Counted from the stretch's first letter, positions 1 to 6,288 are shown. The stretch: 7,460 bases of DNA from Anaerolineae bacterium (GCA_015492875.1 WGEI01000536.1:1-7460), one strand, 5' to 3'. Notes: generated from the sequence alone by a model not told the origin. Numbers and translations: made by a program.

Positions 1-327
1 GGTGGGCCAGAATACACCACCTTTCAAGATATGATGTATACCATCATGCGCGTTACGGGTATGCAACGCATCCTGATTCCCGTACCTCCCTATTTAGTTC
101 GGACTATTGTTTCAATATATAGCCGTATCTTCCCGCGCTCTATCATGACGCCGCAGTGGTTAGATATTCTGGCCGCCAATCGCACCACCCGCATCAATAA
201 CATCTATGAAATTTTTGGCATTCAGCCCCGCCGCTTTGAAGATACGCTCTTAACATACCTCCCTAAACGCCGTCACTTCTTCTCGCTTTTACGCATGTCT
301 TTGCGCCGCCGTCCAAGAGGTGTTTGA
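1..327 (+). CDS. NAD(P)-dependent epimerase/SDR family protein, C-terminal part (5' truncated)
   Basis: The reading frame is open from base 1 and stops at TGA 325-327, leaving 108 C-terminal residues; the start lies upstream of the window. The first residues, GGPEYTTFQDM, resemble the motif that follows the Rossmann domain in atypical SDR proteins of the NDUFA9/NmrA-like group, where a 'GGPE-(L/Y)-T-(Y/F)' strand precedes a helix and a 'VPVPP'-like segment (here IPVPPYLVR). Such proteins bind NAD(P)H and act on nucleotide sugars or quinone-related substrates, but the nucleotide-binding half and the Tyr-Lys catalytic region are outside the window, so no substrate can be named. The tail is very basic (KRRHFFSLLRMSLRRRPRG), which could mean membrane-surface or nucleic acid contact. 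The next gene starts one base after its stop, implying co-transcription and probably translational coupling. Confidence 0.65.
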   Translation, partial: GGPEYTTFQDMMYTIMRVTGMQRILIPVPPYLVRTIVSIYSRIFPRSIMTPQWLDILAANRTTRINNIYEIFGIQPRRFEDTLLTYLPKRRHFFSLLRMSLRRRPRGV

Positions 328-328
328 A
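316..328 (+). promoter_or_regulatory. Ribosome binding site that fixes the GNAT start at ATG 329
   Basis: AGAGG at 316-320 lies 8 nt before ATG 329. An in-frame GTG at 320 would add three residues but overlaps this Shine-Dalgarno sequence and has none of its own, so ATG 329 is the better start. The site lies inside the last codons of the upstream gene, consistent with translational coupling across the stop at 325-327. Confidence 0.6.
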
Positions 329-1219
329 ATGAGTGATATACGCATCCGCGCTTTACATGAACTAGCTGATTTGCAAGCTGCTTTAGAGCTTCAGAAAATT
401 TATTGGGGAGACAACGCTGAGGCGTTGCTGCCGCTACATGTATTAGTGTCTTTTGTGAACTTTGGCGGCCATGTTTTAGGGGCTTGGGATGGCCAGCGCC
501 TTGTTGGGGTGCTTATTGGCTTTCTCGGTACAGATATTCAGCAGTCGGATAGACCCGCTATGGCCAACCTCCTTATCCTCTCCAAACGTATGGTCGTCTT
601 GCCCGCATACCGCAATCAAGGTATTGCCTACCGCCTCAAACTCGCCCAACGCGATATTGCCATGAAGCAGGGTATCCGCCTCATCAGCTGGACATTTGAC
701 CCGCTCCTTTCTGTCAACGCCCATTTCAATTTTCATAAATTAGGCGCTGTTAGTTACCGTTACTATAAAGACTACTACGGCACTGATGAACGTTTCCCCA
801 ATTTAAGCGGCACAGACAGGCTGTTAGTCGATTGGTGGGTGACGCACCGCCGTGTTGAGGAGCGTATTTCTGGCCAACGTGGTGCGCTGAATCTTGCCCA
901 ATACCTAGAGGCTGATACCACTATTGTAAACCCCGCTGTCCTGACCAACGTGGATGCCCTAATAAATCCGCACCGCAACGGCTTTTACTTACCAGATGGC
1001 CTTATGGCTTTATTGGAGATTCCAGCCGATTTCCGTACTATAGAATCGACTGCGCCCGCATTAGCCACAGAATGGCGTCATCATATCCGCGAAGCCTTCC
1101 TCACCATGTTCGCCCATCGCTACACCGTGACCGATTTTGTCGTTGGCGAGATAGATGGCGTTCGTCGTGCTTTTTATGTACTCACTTACGAAGCGGGCTT
1201 TAACTACCGTATGAACTAA
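329..1219 (+). CDS. GNAT-family N-acyltransferase, COG3375 type
   Basis: This 296-residue protein has a GNAT fold in its N-terminal half. The acyl-CoA-binding motif A is visible at residues 88-104: a beta strand (RMVVLPAY) followed by RNQGIAYRLK, the R/Q-x-x-G-x-G/A pyrophosphate loop, with Ala in the final Gly position. WTFDPL (121-126), NAHFNFHKLGA (130-140), the YYG region (149-151) and GTDRLLVDWW (161-170) are features I associate with COG3375. The C-terminal ~110 residues (IPADFRTIES, then a YTVTDFVVG strand) also fit that family's usual length, so this is not a fusion. It is probably a soluble cytoplasmic enzyme using acetyl- or succinyl-CoA. The next gene, 14 nt downstream, is a racemase of the N-succinylamino acid type. 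In known systems a GNAT N-succinyltransferase paired with that racemase acylates D-amino acids, so such a substrate is plausible here but inferred from context. The family call is firm; the substrate is not. Confidence 0.85.
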   Translation: MSDIRIRALHELADLQAALELQKIYWGDNAEALLPLHVLVSFVNFGGHVLGAWDGQRLVGVLIGFLGTDIQQSDRPAMANLLILSKRMVVLPAYRNQGIAYRLKLAQRDIAMKQGIRLISWTFDPLLSVNAHFNFHKLGAVSYRYYKDYYGTDERFPNLSGTDRLLVDWWVTHRRVEERISGQRGALNLAQYLEADTTIVNPAVLTNVDALINPHRNGFYLPDGLMALLEIPADFRTIESTAPALATEWRHHIREAFLTMFAHRYTVTDFVVGEIDGVRRAFYVLTYEAGFNYRMN

Positions 1220-1233
1220 AGGTTTTTATATCT

Positions 1234-2388
1234 ATGCGCCCCATAACCATTCAATCCATTATTTTGCATCCCGTTGCTTTACCATTGGTCGAACCGCTCA
1301 AAACCAGCTTTGGCGAAGAGCCTTATAAAGCCGCCGTAATTGTCGAACTCACCACAGATAAAGGTGTTGTAGGGTGGGGCGAAGCTTCAGTAGAAACTCG
1401 CCCGGGCTATAGCCCAGAAACGATGGGTACGGCTCTCCATGTGCTCCGCGAATTCCTTGTGCCCCTGTTGGTTGGCCAAACGATCGATAACCCCGCGCAA
1501 GTCCCCGCACTACTGCGCAGCGTTCGTGGCCACCCGTTAGCTAAACACAGTTTAGAAGCCGCTGTATGGGATGCACTGGCGAAAACAAACGATATGCGGC
1601 TGGCGGATTTATTCGCTATCTATGCACCAGAAGGTCATCAATCGCGGAATTGTGCAGTGGTCGGGGTCAGTATTGGTATTCAGCCCACAGTTGAAGACAC
1701 ATTAGCCATTATTCACAAACGCCTTGAACAGGGCTATCGTCGTATCAAACTGAAGATTAAACCGGGGTGGGATGTTGAGTTAGCCCGCGCAGTGCGCGCT
1801 GCGCTGCCCGATGTAACGCTCATGCTCGATGCTAACAGCGCTTACACACTCGATGATGCCGCTCATCTAGCACAGCTGGATGCGTTGAATTTACTCATGA
1901 TTGAACAGCCCTTAGGTCATGATGACATATACCAACACAGCAAACTGCAGCCCCAGCTAAAAACCCCTGTTTGCCTTGACGAAAGCATCAAATCCGCAGA
2001 TGATTTACGCCTTGCCCTAGAACTGAGTGCATTGCGCATTCTCAATCTTAAACCCGCCCGCGTCAGCGGTTATGTAGAGAGCTTAGAAATTTACCGCCTC
2101 TGCATTGAACACGACTTGCCACTGTGGATTGGTGGCTTACTGGAAACTGGGGTAGGGCGGGCGGCCAATGTTGCCTTCGCCTCTTTGCCTGCGGTAACCT
2201 TGCCTTGCGATATATCGGCCACTGACCGTTACTTTAATCCCGATATTACCGAACCGCCGTTTGTTTTAGCGGAAAATAGCACCTTACCCGTTCCCAATGG
2301 CACAGGCATCGGCGTAGAAGTCCAACGAGACCGCTTGCAACAAGCTGTTCAACGTTGGCAACAGTATAACCCATATCAACATAGTTAA
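1234..2388 (+). CDS. menC: Enolase-superfamily o-succinylbenzoate synthase / N-succinylamino acid racemase
   Basis: This 384-residue, apparently full-length protein belongs to the OSBS/NSAR branch of the enolase superfamily. The N-terminal capping domain includes the VGWGEASVE strand (46-54). The barrel shows the KxK motif IKLKIKPGW (K172 and catalytic K174), metal ligands D199 in LDANSAY, E224 in IEQPL and D249 in CLDES, the opposing catalytic lysine K273 in NLKPARVSGY, and GGLLETGVGRAAN (300-312). The LPCDISATDRYF and DITEPPFVL stretches closely resemble Amycolatopsis N-acylamino acid racemase as I remember it. Members catalyse Mg-dependent dehydration of SHCHC in menaquinone synthesis, racemisation of N-succinylamino acids, or both; sequence alone does not separate these. 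The adjacent GNAT gene and the lack of other men genes favour the racemase role, so the symbol denotes the family only. Its Shine-Dalgarno (AAAGG, 1218-1222) is weak, 11 nt from ATG. The stop is 10 nt before proC. Confidence 0.88.
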   Translation: MRPITIQSIILHPVALPLVEPLKTSFGEEPYKAAVIVELTTDKGVVGWGEASVETRPGYSPETMGTALHVLREFLVPLLVGQTIDNPAQVPALLRSVRGHPLAKHSLEAAVWDALAKTNDMRLADLFAIYAPEGHQSRNCAVVGVSIGIQPTVEDTLAIIHKRLEQGYRRIKLKIKPGWDVELARAVRAALPDVTLMLDANSAYTLDDAAHLAQLDALNLLMIEQPLGHDDIYQHSKLQPQLKTPVCLDESIKSADDLRLALELSALRILNLKPARVSGYVESLEIYRLCIEHDLPLWIGGLLETGVGRAANVAFASLPAVTLPCDISATDRYFNPDITEPPFVLAENSTLPVPNGTGIGVEVQRDRLQQAVQRWQQYNPYQHS

Positions 2389-2398
2389 GGGGGAGATA

Positions 2399-3223
2399 AT
2401 GACTTTTAATGGCTCAAAAATTGCAATCATTGGCGCAGGAGTGATGGGCGAGGCGCTTGTCAAAGGGCTATTAGGCCGCGAAACCATCAAACCCTCTCAA
2501 ATCATCGCCGCCGACCCCAACGAAAAACGTGGCGAGCAACTCGTTGCTAATTACGGCATTGAATTTACAACAGATAACACGGAAGCCGCTGCAGCCTCCA
2601 ACATCATCATTTTATCTATCAAACCCCAAATCCTTGATCGCGTCCTTCAGCCATTACACAGCCGTGTCGACCACGTGAGTTTAGTGCTGAGTATCGTTGC
2701 TGGTGTCAAAGTTCGGACGATTGCTGGCCAATTGCTTAATGCGCGTGTGGTGCGCGCCATGCCCAATACACCGGGGCAAATTGGCGAAGGTATCACTGTC
2801 TGGACTGCCGCCCATGAAGTGATGGATGAACAACGTGAGCAAGCCCGCCAATTGCTCAGTGCTTTGGGAGAGCAGGTTTACGTCGATGACGAAATTATGC
2901 TGGATATGGCCACGGCGCTCAGCGGCTCTGGCCCCGCCTACATGTTCTTATTTATGGAAGCGCTGATTGATGCGGGTGTGCATATGGGGTTTTCACGCCG
3001 CATTGCCGAAAAACTGGTCTTGCAAACCATGCGCGGCTCGGTGGATTATGCGCGTGCCTCTGGCTTACACCCTGCTGCATTGCGCAATCAAGTGACAAGC
3101 CCCGGCGGAACTTCTGCCGCTGCGCTTTATGAGCTTGAAAAGGGGCGCATACGTACCGTGATTTCTGATGCCGTTTGGGCGGCTTTTCGCCGCTCTGTAG
3201 AGCTTGGGGGAGATGATCAATAA
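2399..3223 (+). CDS. proC: Pyrroline-5-carboxylate reductase
   Basis: ProC reduces 1-pyrroline-5-carboxylate to L-proline with NAD(P)H, the last step of proline synthesis, in the cytoplasm. The 274-residue length is normal. The N-terminal Rossmann fold starts with IAIIGAGVMGEAL (8-20), the G-x-G-x-x-G dinucleotide loop. LSIKPQ (72-77), VVRAMPNTP (117-125), TALSGSGPAYMF (172-183) and the C-terminal family signature VTSPGGTSAAAL (232-243) are all intact, including the SGSGPAY region that contacts substrate and the dimer interface. ATG 2399 is preceded by a strong purine tract (AAGGGGGAG, 2387-2395) that begins within the stop codon of the racemase gene, so translation is likely coupled. No strong intrinsic terminator follows: only a 5-bp ACTTT/AAAGT hairpin at 3235-3248 without a T-run. 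Some read-through into atpA is therefore possible. Confidence 0.96.
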   Translation: MTFNGSKIAIIGAGVMGEALVKGLLGRETIKPSQIIAADPNEKRGEQLVANYGIEFTTDNTEAAAASNIIILSIKPQILDRVLQPLHSRVDHVSLVLSIVAGVKVRTIAGQLLNARVVRAMPNTPGQIGEGITVWTAAHEVMDEQREQARQLLSALGEQVYVDDEIMLDMATALSGSGPAYMFLFMEALIDAGVHMGFSRRIAEKLVLQTMRGSVDYARASGLHPAALRNQVTSPGGTSAAALYELEKGRIRTVISDAVWAAFRRSVELGGDDQ

Positions 3224-3272
3224 CTTCATTGGTTACTTTCCCTAAAGTTCGTCAAAATCGTTTGTGAAAAAG

Positions 3273-3301
3273 TGGACATATGGCTATCTATAGGTTACAA
3301 T
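3273..3301 (+). promoter_or_regulatory. Putative sigma70-type promoter P1 for the atpAGD unit
   Basis: TGGACA (3273-3278) and TACAAT (3296-3301) are separated by 17 bp and match 10 of 12 consensus positions. Transcription would start near 3308, giving a leader of about 180 nt before atpA. A perfect 6-bp inverted repeat, TATGGC (3279-3284) and GCCATA (3302-3307), has one arm in the spacer and the other just past the -10, with 17 bp between arms. That would suit a repressor site, but no regulator is known. The CTAT-CT-ATAG palindrome (3284-3293) also lies in the spacer. Confidence 0.55.
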
Positions 3302-3317
3302 GCCATAGACCCCACTC

Positions 3318-3346
3318 TATATGGGAATGATATTTTTCGGTACAAT
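3318..3346 (+). promoter_or_regulatory. Possible second promoter P2 (-10 element only)
   Basis: A second TACAAT lies at 3341-3346, 45 bp after the P1 copy. Both are followed by similar sequence (an ATAGAC block, then C-x-CACT). The matching -35 position (TATATG, 3318-3323) is poor and there is no extended -10 TG, so on its own this would be weak or activator-dependent. Initiation would be near 3353. Confidence 0.25.
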
Positions 3347-3385
3347 AGACGCACTTTATTGAATTGCGCAAGATACAGGCTGGCT

Positions 3386-3440
3386 AATGCTCGCCCGTGC
3401 ATTGTGTCTGAGTTGAAACAGGGTCCTGTTATCAGGGCTT
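3386..3440 (+). promoter_or_regulatory. Structured atpA leader: 9-codon mini-ORF and two alternative hairpins
   Basis: A 9-codon ORF (ATG 3387 to TGA 3414-3416, MLARALCLS) has a minimal AGG at 3377-3379 before it, and its start sits in a 5-bp hairpin AATGC/GCATT (3386-3403). One base after it ends there is AACAG-GGTC-CTGTT (3417-3430). This overlaps a second possible stem, GTCCTG-TTAT-CAGGGC (3423-3438, one G-U pair, extendable by two more G-U pairs to 3440). The two cannot form together. No clear T-run follows, so an intrinsic attenuator is not evident. The structures are seen; the regulatory role is speculation. Confidence 0.3.
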
Positions 3441-3489
3441 AAATTCTGTAAACGCATGTTTCGTAACACACATCAGAGGGAGACTGGTA

Positions 3490-4995
3490 ATGACAGAAGC
3501 CCCCGACATGTTCAAGTCTATTCTTGAACAAATTCAAGGCTATCAGCCCGAACTAGAGGCGGTCGAAGTCGGCTATGTCGAAGAAGTCGGCGACGGTATT
3601 GCCCGCGTTATGGGCTTGGACAATATTCGCTTTAGCGAGCTTGTCCAATTCACCGCAACCGGTGTCATGGGTATCGCTTTCAATCTGGAAAAAGACAACG
3701 TCGGTATCATCATTATGGGTGAATACGACGACATCCAGGAAGGCGATGAGGTTCGCGCCCTTGGGCGTATCGCGTCCGTTCCCGTTGGTATGGGGATGGT
3801 TGGCCGCGTTGTAGATGCGCTTGGTAACCCGCTGGATGGTAAAGGCCCTATTGAGTTCGAAGAATACTATCCTGTCGAGCGTATCGCCCCTGGCGTTATC
3901 GAGCGTAAAAACGTTGACCGTCCAGTGCAAACCGGTATCGTCGCTATCGACTCAATGATTCCGATTGGTCGCGGTCAGCGTGAGTTGATCATCGGCGACC
4001 GCCAAACTGGTAAAACCGCTGTCGCCATTGATGCCATCCTCAACCAAAAGGGCGAGGACATGTACTGCATCTACGTTGCCATTGGTAAGCGTCGTGGTGA
4101 GGTGGCGCGTCTGGTCGCTACACTGGAAGAATACGGTGCGATGGAATACACCACCGTCGTCGTCGCTTCCGCTTCCGACCCCGCCGCTATGCAGTACATT
4201 GCGCCTTACGCCGGCTGCGCCATTGGCGAGTGGTTCATGGAAAATGGCAAAGATGCCCTAGTGGTCTACGATGACCTCTCTAAACATGCTTGGGCATATC
4301 GCCAAGTGTCGCTACTGCTGCGCCGCCCCCCCGGACGCGAAGCCTACCCCGGTGACGTGTTCTATCTCCACAGCCGCTTGCTAGAACGTGCTGCCCAGCT
4401 TAGCGATGAGCGTGGCAGTGGTAGCTTGACAGCGCTGCCGATTATTGAAACGCTGCTCGGTGACGTTTCCGCTTACGTTCCCACCAACGTTATTTCCATT
4501 ACCGACGGCCAGATTTATCTGGAAGCCGACCTCTTCTATGCTGGCCAGCGTCCAGCGTTGAACGTGGGTATCAGCGTTAGCCGCGTCGGTGGTGATGCCC
4601 AAACTAAAGCGATGAAAGCTGTAGCTGGCGGTCTCCGTCTCGACCTCGCTCAGTTCCGTTCATTAGCCGCATTTGCCCAGTTTGGCTCAGACCTGGATAA
4701 GGCGACCCAGCAACAGCTCGATCGTGGCCTGCGCTTGACCGAGCTACTCAAGCAGCCACAATACCAGCCGATGCCGCTGGCAGACCAAGTTGCGATTATC
4801 TTCGCCGGCACACAAGGCTTGATTGACGATATTCCGGTGAATCGCGTCAAAGAATGGCAAGAGGCCTTCTTACGCACCTTTGCAACCCAATACGCGGATA
4901 TTCGTAACGAAATCGCCGAGACTAAAGTCCTCAGCGACGAAAACCGTGCGAAGCTGGAAGAGGCGATTAAGTCCTTCAATCAGGCTTGGGCGTAA
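3490..4995 (+). CDS. atpA: F1F0 ATP synthase subunit alpha
   Basis: The alpha subunit forms the alpha3beta3 head of F1 and carries the non-catalytic nucleotide sites. The 501-residue length is normal. The N-terminal beta-barrel covers roughly residues 25-93. The nucleotide-binding domain has the Walker A loop GDRQTGKT (169-176, K175/T176), the Walker B region ALVVYDDLSKHAWAYRQ (256-272) and VSAYVPTNVISITDGQIYLE (326-345). The ATPase alpha/beta signature PALNVGISVS (355-364) is followed by the arginine finger R365 in SRVGGDAQ. The C-terminal helical bundle is complete. The N-terminus (MTEAPDMFKSILEQI) is the short amphipathic helix that contacts delta. The ribosome binding site GAGGGAG (3476-3482) is 7 nt from ATG. 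The gene sits after proC and its own promoter instead of after atpF/atpH, so the F1 genes are split from the stator genes here. atpG follows 33 nt later. Confidence 0.98.
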   Translation: MTEAPDMFKSILEQIQGYQPELEAVEVGYVEEVGDGIARVMGLDNIRFSELVQFTATGVMGIAFNLEKDNVGIIIMGEYDDIQEGDEVRALGRIASVPVGMGMVGRVVDALGNPLDGKGPIEFEEYYPVERIAPGVIERKNVDRPVQTGIVAIDSMIPIGRGQRELIIGDRQTGKTAVAIDAILNQKGEDMYCIYVAIGKRRGEVARLVATLEEYGAMEYTTVVVASASDPAAMQYIAPYAGCAIGEWFMENGKDALVVYDDLSKHAWAYRQVSLLLRRPPGREAYPGDVFYLHSRLLERAAQLSDERGSGSLTALPIIETLLGDVSAYVPTNVISITDGQIYLEADLFYAGQRPALNVGISVSRVGGDAQTKAMKAVAGGLRLDLAQFRSLAAFAQFGSDLDKATQQQLDRGLRLTELLKQPQYQPMPLADQVAIIFAGTQGLIDDIPVNRVKEWQEAFLRTFATQYADIRNEIAETKVLSDENRAKLEEAIKSFNQAWA

Positions 4996-5028
4996 CCCCG
5001 CTCCGGCACAGTGAAGGGAGTTCGCTAA

Positions 5029-6288
5029 ATGCCAACCGCACGCGAAGTAAAAAACCGTATTCGCAGCGTTAAGAACATCGGGCAAATCACCCGTGCCCTA
5101 GAGGCGGTTTCCGCGTCTAAAGTCCGCCGTGCACAGGCGCGTGCCCTAGCTAGCCGTGCCTTTGCCGAAAAAGCATGGGAAATTCTGCTTAATGTTCAAT
5201 CAACTGCTACCAAAGGCGCATCGCTGCATCCGCTGTTGACCGAACGCGAAACGGTCAACAATATCATGATTGTGCTCATCACTTCAGATCGGGGGCTGGC
5301 AGGCTCTTATAACACCAACATTATCCGCGTTGCCCAACGTTTTGCCGCGCGGATGAATAAACCTGTCAAGTGGGTGACCATTGGCCGTAAAGGGCGCGAT
5401 ACCCTCATTCGGCAAGGTGCTAACGTGGTCGCTGAATTCAGTGACCTGCCCGCCAATCCGACTACTGCCGACATTGCCCCATCAACCCGTTTGGCGATTG
5501 ATGAGTTTCTCAGCGGCGGCGTAGATGATGTCTATATCGCCTATACCGATTTTGTCAATATGCTCACCCAGCGCCCGGTGGTACTGGGATGGCTGCCCCT
5601 TATTCCGCATACAATCGACGATCAGGTTGCGGCGGAATATGTGAAAGACGTTCCTGCCGTTTCCCAAACCGATTCCGTTTACGAGTACGAACCCAGCCCA
5701 GAGGCGATTCTGCAAGAAATTGTCCCGCGCTTTACCGAACTACAGCTCTATCAGGCTGTTCTGGAAAGCCAAGCAAGTGAACATGCTGCCCGTATGGTTG
5801 CTATGCGTAACGCTTCTGATAATGCGATGCAACTTGCAGATGACCTCACCCTGGTCTATAACAAGGCGCGTCAAGCCGCTATTACCAGCGAAATTCTGGA
5901 CATCGTTGGCGGCGCTCGCGCACTTGATGAGGCGCTGGAAGCTGCTGCTCAAGAAATTTTGGATGCAGCAGATGCGAAAAAGTCCGCACCCAAAGCGAAT
6001 GGAAAAAAAGCGCAGGTGTCGGCTGCCGCTCCAGAAAAGTCGGACAACCTGCGCAAAATTGAGGGCATTGGCCCCAAGATTGAAAAAGCGCTCAACGCAG
6101 CCGGTATTCATACCTATGCCCAGCTAGCCGCCGCCAGCGAAGAACAATTGCGCGCTGCGTTGGAAGCTGCTGGTATGCGTTTTGCGCCTAGCTTGCCCAC
6201 ATGGGCAGAACAAGCAGCATTCGCTGCTCAGGGTGATTGGGATGGTTTGGCTCAATTACAGGACCGGCTCGTCGCCGGACGTAAATAG
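5029..6288 (+). CDS. atpG: F1F0 ATP synthase subunit gamma fused to a C-terminal helix-hairpin-helix domain
   Basis: Gamma is the central rotor shaft of F1. A complete gamma is visible: the N-terminal coiled-coil helix (MPTAREVKNRIRSVKNIGQI, then TRALEAVSASKVRRAQ, 1-36), the Rossmann-like middle domain (IMIVLITSDRGLAGSYNTN, 79-97) and the C-terminal helix (MRNASDNAMQLADDLTLVY, then NKARQAAITSEILDIVGGA, 259-296). Usual gamma chains end near residue 290-300, but this one runs to 419. After an Ala/Glu helix and a Lys/Ala-rich linker (about 300-338) comes a helix-hairpin-helix segment with LRKIEGIGPKIEKALNAAG (341-359). Its C-terminal part has TWAEQAAFAAQGDWDGL (391-407), typical of the COG3743/H3TH domain family. 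The frame is continuous to TAG 6286-6288, so no frameshift is needed. AAGGGAG (5014-5020) is 8 nt before ATG. atpD starts 51 nt after the stop. The role of the extension is unknown; HhH units usually bind DNA non-specifically, but here may only mediate protein contacts. Confidence 0.95.
   Translation: MPTAREVKNRIRSVKNIGQITRALEAVSASKVRRAQARALASRAFAEKAWEILLNVQSTATKGASLHPLLTERETVNNIMIVLITSDRGLAGSYNTNIIRVAQRFAARMNKPVKWVTIGRKGRDTLIRQGANVVAEFSDLPANPTTADIAPSTRLAIDEFLSGGVDDVYIAYTDFVNMLTQRPVVLGWLPLIPHTIDDQVAAEYVKDVPAVSQTDSVYEYEPSPEAILQEIVPRFTELQLYQAVLESQASEHAARMVAMRNASDNAMQLADDLTLVYNKARQAAITSEILDIVGGARALDEALEAAAQEILDAADAKKSAPKANGKKAQVSAAAPEKSDNLRKIEGIGPKIEKALNAAGIHTYAQLAAASEEQLRAALEAAGMRFAPSLPTWAEQAAFAAQGDWDGLAQLQDRLVAGRK
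6003..6054 (+). other. A7 run plus strong inverted repeat in the atpG linker (possible -1 frameshift site or antisense terminator)
   Basis: Seven A (6003-6009) sit in frame as GGA AAA AAA GCG, the X-XXY-YYZ phase needed for tandem -1 slippage. Directly after, GCGCAGG (6010-6016) pairs with CCTGCGC (6048-6054) and TGTC (6017-6020) with GACA (6043-6046): 11 bp with one bulged A (6047) and a loop of about 22 nt. A -1 shift would add 17 codons and end at TGA 6060-6062, giving a gamma of about 344 residues without the HhH domain. Against this, the stem starts 0 nt after the heptamer instead of the usual 5-9 nt, and no upstream Shine-Dalgarno-like stimulator is seen. On the minus strand the same sequence is a GC-rich hairpin followed by T7, the form of an intrinsic terminator, though no minus-strand gene is present. 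Confidence 0.4.
6043..6285 (+). other. Helix-hairpin-helix (COG3743/H3TH-like) domain encoded at the 3' end of atpG
   Basis: Residues 339-419 of the atpG product form a compact unit: KIEGIGPKIEKAL is the helix-GxGxx-helix hairpin with GIGPK (346-350), then AAGIHTYAQLAAASEEQLRA, AAGMRFA and a final helix pair ending LQDRLVAGRK. This matches the 'predicted 5' DNA nuclease, H3TH' type module (COG3743), which I recall as an appended domain on other proteins such as ribosomal L21 and NADH dehydrogenase subunits. No acidic nuclease site is visible, so catalysis is not implied. An internal start is unlikely: the nearest candidate, GTG at 6016 (V330), has no good ribosome binding site. Confidence 0.85.

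Noticed and set aside
1787..1804. Perfect inverted repeat GCGCAG/CTGCGC inside the racemase gene.
   Set aside because: It lies in alternating Arg/Ala codons of a conserved helix, where GCGC-rich repeats arise by chance, with no slippery run or boundary nearby.
3235..3248. ACTTT-CCCT-AAAGT hairpin after proC as a terminator.
   Set aside because: The stem is only 5 AT-rich base pairs and no T-run follows, so it is too weak to call as an intrinsic terminator.
3280..3330. A 16-codon ORF (ATG 3280, TGA 3328-3330) in the proC-atpA gap.
   Set aside because: It overlaps the P1 promoter, starts upstream of the predicted transcription start and lacks a convincing ribosome binding site.
3553..3930. 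A long minus-strand open frame (125 codons) antisense to atpA.
   Set aside because: It is a shadow of the strongly conserved atpA frame with no family resemblance. The other minus-strand frames over the atp genes are the same.
5975..5982. A second A-rich stretch (GCG AAA AAG) in the atpG linker as a slippery site.
   Set aside because: The heptamer is G AAA AAG, which lacks the first A needed for full tandem re-pairing, and no stem follows at a suitable distance.
5720..6127. A 135-codon + strand frame overlapping atpG in another phase.
   Set aside because: It overlaps the conserved gamma C-terminal helix and the HhH tail, has a low-complexity basic composition and no ribosome binding site. 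It is the +1 shadow frame of atpG.
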